Both the position numbers and the translations under genes were made by a program. The notes under the pieces are model-generated. The model searched no databases, was not told the DNA's origin, and saw only the letters and a program-made list of their open reading frames with translations. Positions 38,040-39,489 of a DNA stretch of 39,489 bases are shown here, piece after piece (within the stretch, counting starts at the first letter, position 1; the number at the start of each line of letters is the position of its first letter). The DNA comes from a virus: IMG/VR virus record IMGVR_UViG_3300031963_000365, positions 1 through 39,489 of that record; one strand, given 5' to 3'.

Positions 38040-38865
38040 GTCCAGTCTCCTGTGCTTGACGGCAGAAGTGCCGCACCTCGCAGTGGGACGCACAGCGGCG
38101 GTACTCGCCCGGGCGCTCCTCTACATGGTGGCCTTCTGGAATCTCGGTCGGGCGCTCGTCGAACAGCTTGACCGCTCGCTTGCCGCCCTCCTTCATCAGC
38201 GCGAACTGCGTCCCGGTGTACCACCGCTCCTCGTTTGTGCAGTCTACGCGCCCACCCTGCTGCGCGTACTGGTGGAGCTGCACCCGATCCAGAATGTACT
38301 CCTCGGCCTCCTCCAGCGACCAGAGCGGGATCTCCACCCGCACAATCGGCGTCTGCGGGTAGGAGTCGGGCTTGCGCTCGGCCTTCCCCTTCTTCCAGTC
38401 GCGCAGGAGGGCAATGATCTCCAGCGAGGTCACGGCAATGCCGTTCTTGTGGGCCAGCCAGCGCAGCACGTTGAGCTGCTGCGTCCAGCCGTCAATGTTC
38501 TGGAGCTTGTACACGGTCGTCACCTTGTAGTCGCTCAGGACGCCCGTATCCATCTGTATGACATCAAACTGCCCAGAGACCTGCCACCCCGCGACCTCGG
38601 CATACAGGCGATCTTCTGCCACCATGCCCTCCTGCCGGAGTGCCGCCCGTTCTAGAATTGTATGCACCGCCTGTCCCAGCAGCGACCAGATCCGCTCCGA
38701 GACATCGGTGGTGATCTTATCCTTGTGCTGCGCCATCAGCGTCCGAATCTGTGGGGCGTCGATCAGCTTGGTCACACTGATGTCCCCGCCCCCCACATAC
38801 GGGTCCGCCGTCACAGCTGCCACGATACTCTGTGGCAAGCCGTGGACGTTGGTGATCGTGCCCAT
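38032..38865 (-). CDS. RecB/Cas4-like nuclease with four-cysteine site
   Basis: 277 residues from ATG 38865, which overlaps the upstream stop (TGATG). PD-(D/E)XK features appear in order: LGQAVHTILE (H68, E72), VSGQFDVIQ (D101) and SDYKVTTVYK (D112, K114). The C-terminus has C209 and RRCASHCEVRHFC (C258, C262, C268), a four-cysteine arrangement like the Fe-S cluster of Cas4/AddB-type exonucleases. Such enzymes degrade or process DNA ends. In a phage replication operon it may support recombination-dependent replication. Metal content is inferred. Confidence 0.85.
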   Translation of the reverse strand: MGTITNVHGLPQSIVAAVTADPYVGGGDISVTKLIDAPQIRTLMAQHKDKITTDVSERIWSLLGQAVHTILERAALRQEGMVAEDRLYAEVAGWQVSGQFDVIQMDTGVLSDYKVTTVYKLQNIDGWTQQLNVLRWLAHKNGIAVTSLEIIALLRDWKKGKAERKPDSYPQTPIVRVEIPLWSLEEAEEYILDRVQLHQYAQQGGRVDCTNEERWYTGTQFALMKEGGKRAVKLFDERPTEIPEGHHVEERPGEYRRCASHCEVRHFCRQAQETGHG

Positions 38866-39080
38866 CAGGACTCCAAGTGGAGCTTCGGCGGCTCCTGCGG
38901 CATCAGCGGTGCCACCAGCTTGGTCAGGACGGCCTCCGCTGCCTCCTCTACGCCGGGCGACGAGAGGATGCCGATATGCTCCTTCCCGCGCTCCTCGTCG
39001 TTCTGCATGACCGCAATGCCCAGCGCGGCCAGCGATATCAGCGTGGCGTGTTCCATCGGGGTGAAGTCGAGGGTCGGCAT
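38865..39080 (-). CDS. Small hypothetical protein
   Basis: 71 residues from ATG 39080, overlapping the SSB-like stop (TAATG). Acidic and helical: MPTLDFTPMEHATLISLAAL, NDEERGKEHIGILSSPGVEE, ALTKL-type stretch, then PKLHLES. No motif is recognised. Position between the SSB-like and nuclease genes suggests a recombination or SSB-linked accessory. Confidence 0.6.
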   Translation of the reverse strand: MPTLDFTPMEHATLISLAALGIAVMQNDEERGKEHIGILSSPGVEEAAEAVLTKLVAPLMPQEPPKLHLES

Positions 39081-39489
39081 TAGCGGGTCGCCTTGATAAA
39101 GAGGGTGGCCGCTGCCGCCTGAATCGCGCTGGCATCAATCGGAAGGCCCAGCGCCTCGCACTTGACGCCGAGGGTTGCCATCGCCTGATCGACGCACTGG
39201 TTGTAGATCGCGCCCAGTGCCGCCACATCCATCGGCGGGGTCGCCGCTCGCGCCACCGGAGCCGCCTGAGCCGCCCCAGCCGGTGCGTTGCCCGCCAAGT
39301 GGATGTTCGTGAACGTCTTGCCGTCCTTCTTGATCTGCTCCAGCGTCAGCGCCTTCCCGATGGCGGTTTCGGGGGTCAGGTTGAGCCGCGCTAGGCCCTT
39401 GGCCCCGCTCATCTCGCTGATGAATACGATGTCGTCGGCGTTGCCCTTGAACACCATCTGGGGGCCGAAGTTGCCCTCGGCGGATTCAA
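39080..39489 (-). CDS. Putative ssDNA-binding protein, C-terminal part (gene continues at 1-315)
   Basis: The frame enters from the right edge, where the sequence equals positions 1-260, and ends at 39080. After the beta region it has the linker (HLAGNAPAGAAQAAPVARAA) and a helical end: MDVAALGAIYNQCVDQAMAT, LGVKCEALGLPIDASAIQAA, then ATLFIKATR. The closed gene is about 154 residues. The short helical C-terminus replaces the acidic DDxPF tail of bacterial SSB, so if it is an SSB it lacks the usual protein-docking tip. Confidence 0.6.
   Translation of the reverse strand, partial: ESAEGNFGPQMVFKGNADDIVFISEMSGAKGLARLNLTPETAIGKALTLEQIKKDGKTFTNIHLAGNAPAGAAQAAPVARAATPPMDVAALGAIYNQCVDQAMATLGVKCEALGLPIDASAIQAAAATLFIKATR
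39230..39489. repeat. Terminal redundancy, right copy (assembly overlap)
   Basis: The 260 bases match 1-260 with differences only at the positions equivalent to 120, 122, 127 and 133. Closing the circle here restores one intact gene. Confidence 0.9.

Noticed and set aside
1-39489. CRISPR array
   Set aside because: The repeats found are coding tandem repeats, short direct repeats or hairpins; no regularly spaced repeat-spacer pattern exists.

Overview
The window is the essentially complete genome of a short-tailed (podovirus-like) double-stranded DNA phage, assembled as a circular map. The first 260 bases recur at the end (1-260 and 39230-39489) with only four mismatches. The shared segment lies inside one leftward gene that reads across the junction, so the closed genome would be about 39,229 bp. 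The sequence is GC-rich, with ATG/GTG starts, Shine-Dalgarno sites and sigma70-like promoters, which points to a bacterial host. I cannot name the host. The genome looks metagenome-derived, because the two ends differ as sister strains would.

Layout. (1) 1-6509, leftward: about 17 small, tightly packed, mostly unknown genes (DUF7249-like protein, small Cys-rich proteins, small membrane proteins, an Ala/Trp-repeat protein). They are served by several TTGACA promoters, and several share a similar 5' leader. (2) 6510-7068: divergent non-coding control region with a strong leftward promoter, a 15-bp palindrome and a cluster of G-runs. (3) 7069-12197, rightward: small terminase, a repeat-rich gap, a CAU tRNA, a zinc-ribbon protein starting two bases after the tRNA, an HTH-metallophosphoesterase, an HExxH protein, large terminase, and a DUF6321-like gene interrupted near its 3' end by an endonuclease VII-type HNH gene. 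(4) 12222-25790, rightward: portal, scaffold, major capsid protein, head-tail adaptor, P22 gp10-like hub, then fibre/receptor-binding proteins that share modules, a glycine-rich adhesin and a tail-assembly chaperone. (5) 25793-34401, rightward: small basic proteins, four large putative internal/ejection proteins, two small membrane proteins (holin candidates), an ADP-ribosyltransferase-like protein and an M15-type endolysin, closed by a bidirectional terminator at 34428-34457. (6) 39489 down to 34520, leftward: replication and recombination operon with an SSB-like protein, a RecB/Cas4-like nuclease with four cysteines, an HTH protein, a replisome-organizer-like protein, a primase-helicase and a RusA-like resolvase.

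How it fits together. Leftward transcription probably supplies early takeover and replication functions and continues through the circular junction into the replication operon. Rightward transcription supplies packaging, virion and lysis genes. I see no DNA polymerase, RNA polymerase, integrase or clear repressor, so the phage probably uses host polymerases. There is no sign of a tape measure, tail tube or sheath gene, which with the gp10-like hub supports a podovirus-like virion. The strongest points of interest are the HNH insertion that left a displaced original gene end, the ART-like protein in the lysis block, module shuffling among the tail fibres, the near-leaderless gene after the tRNA, and the repeated leader and promoter elements of the early region.
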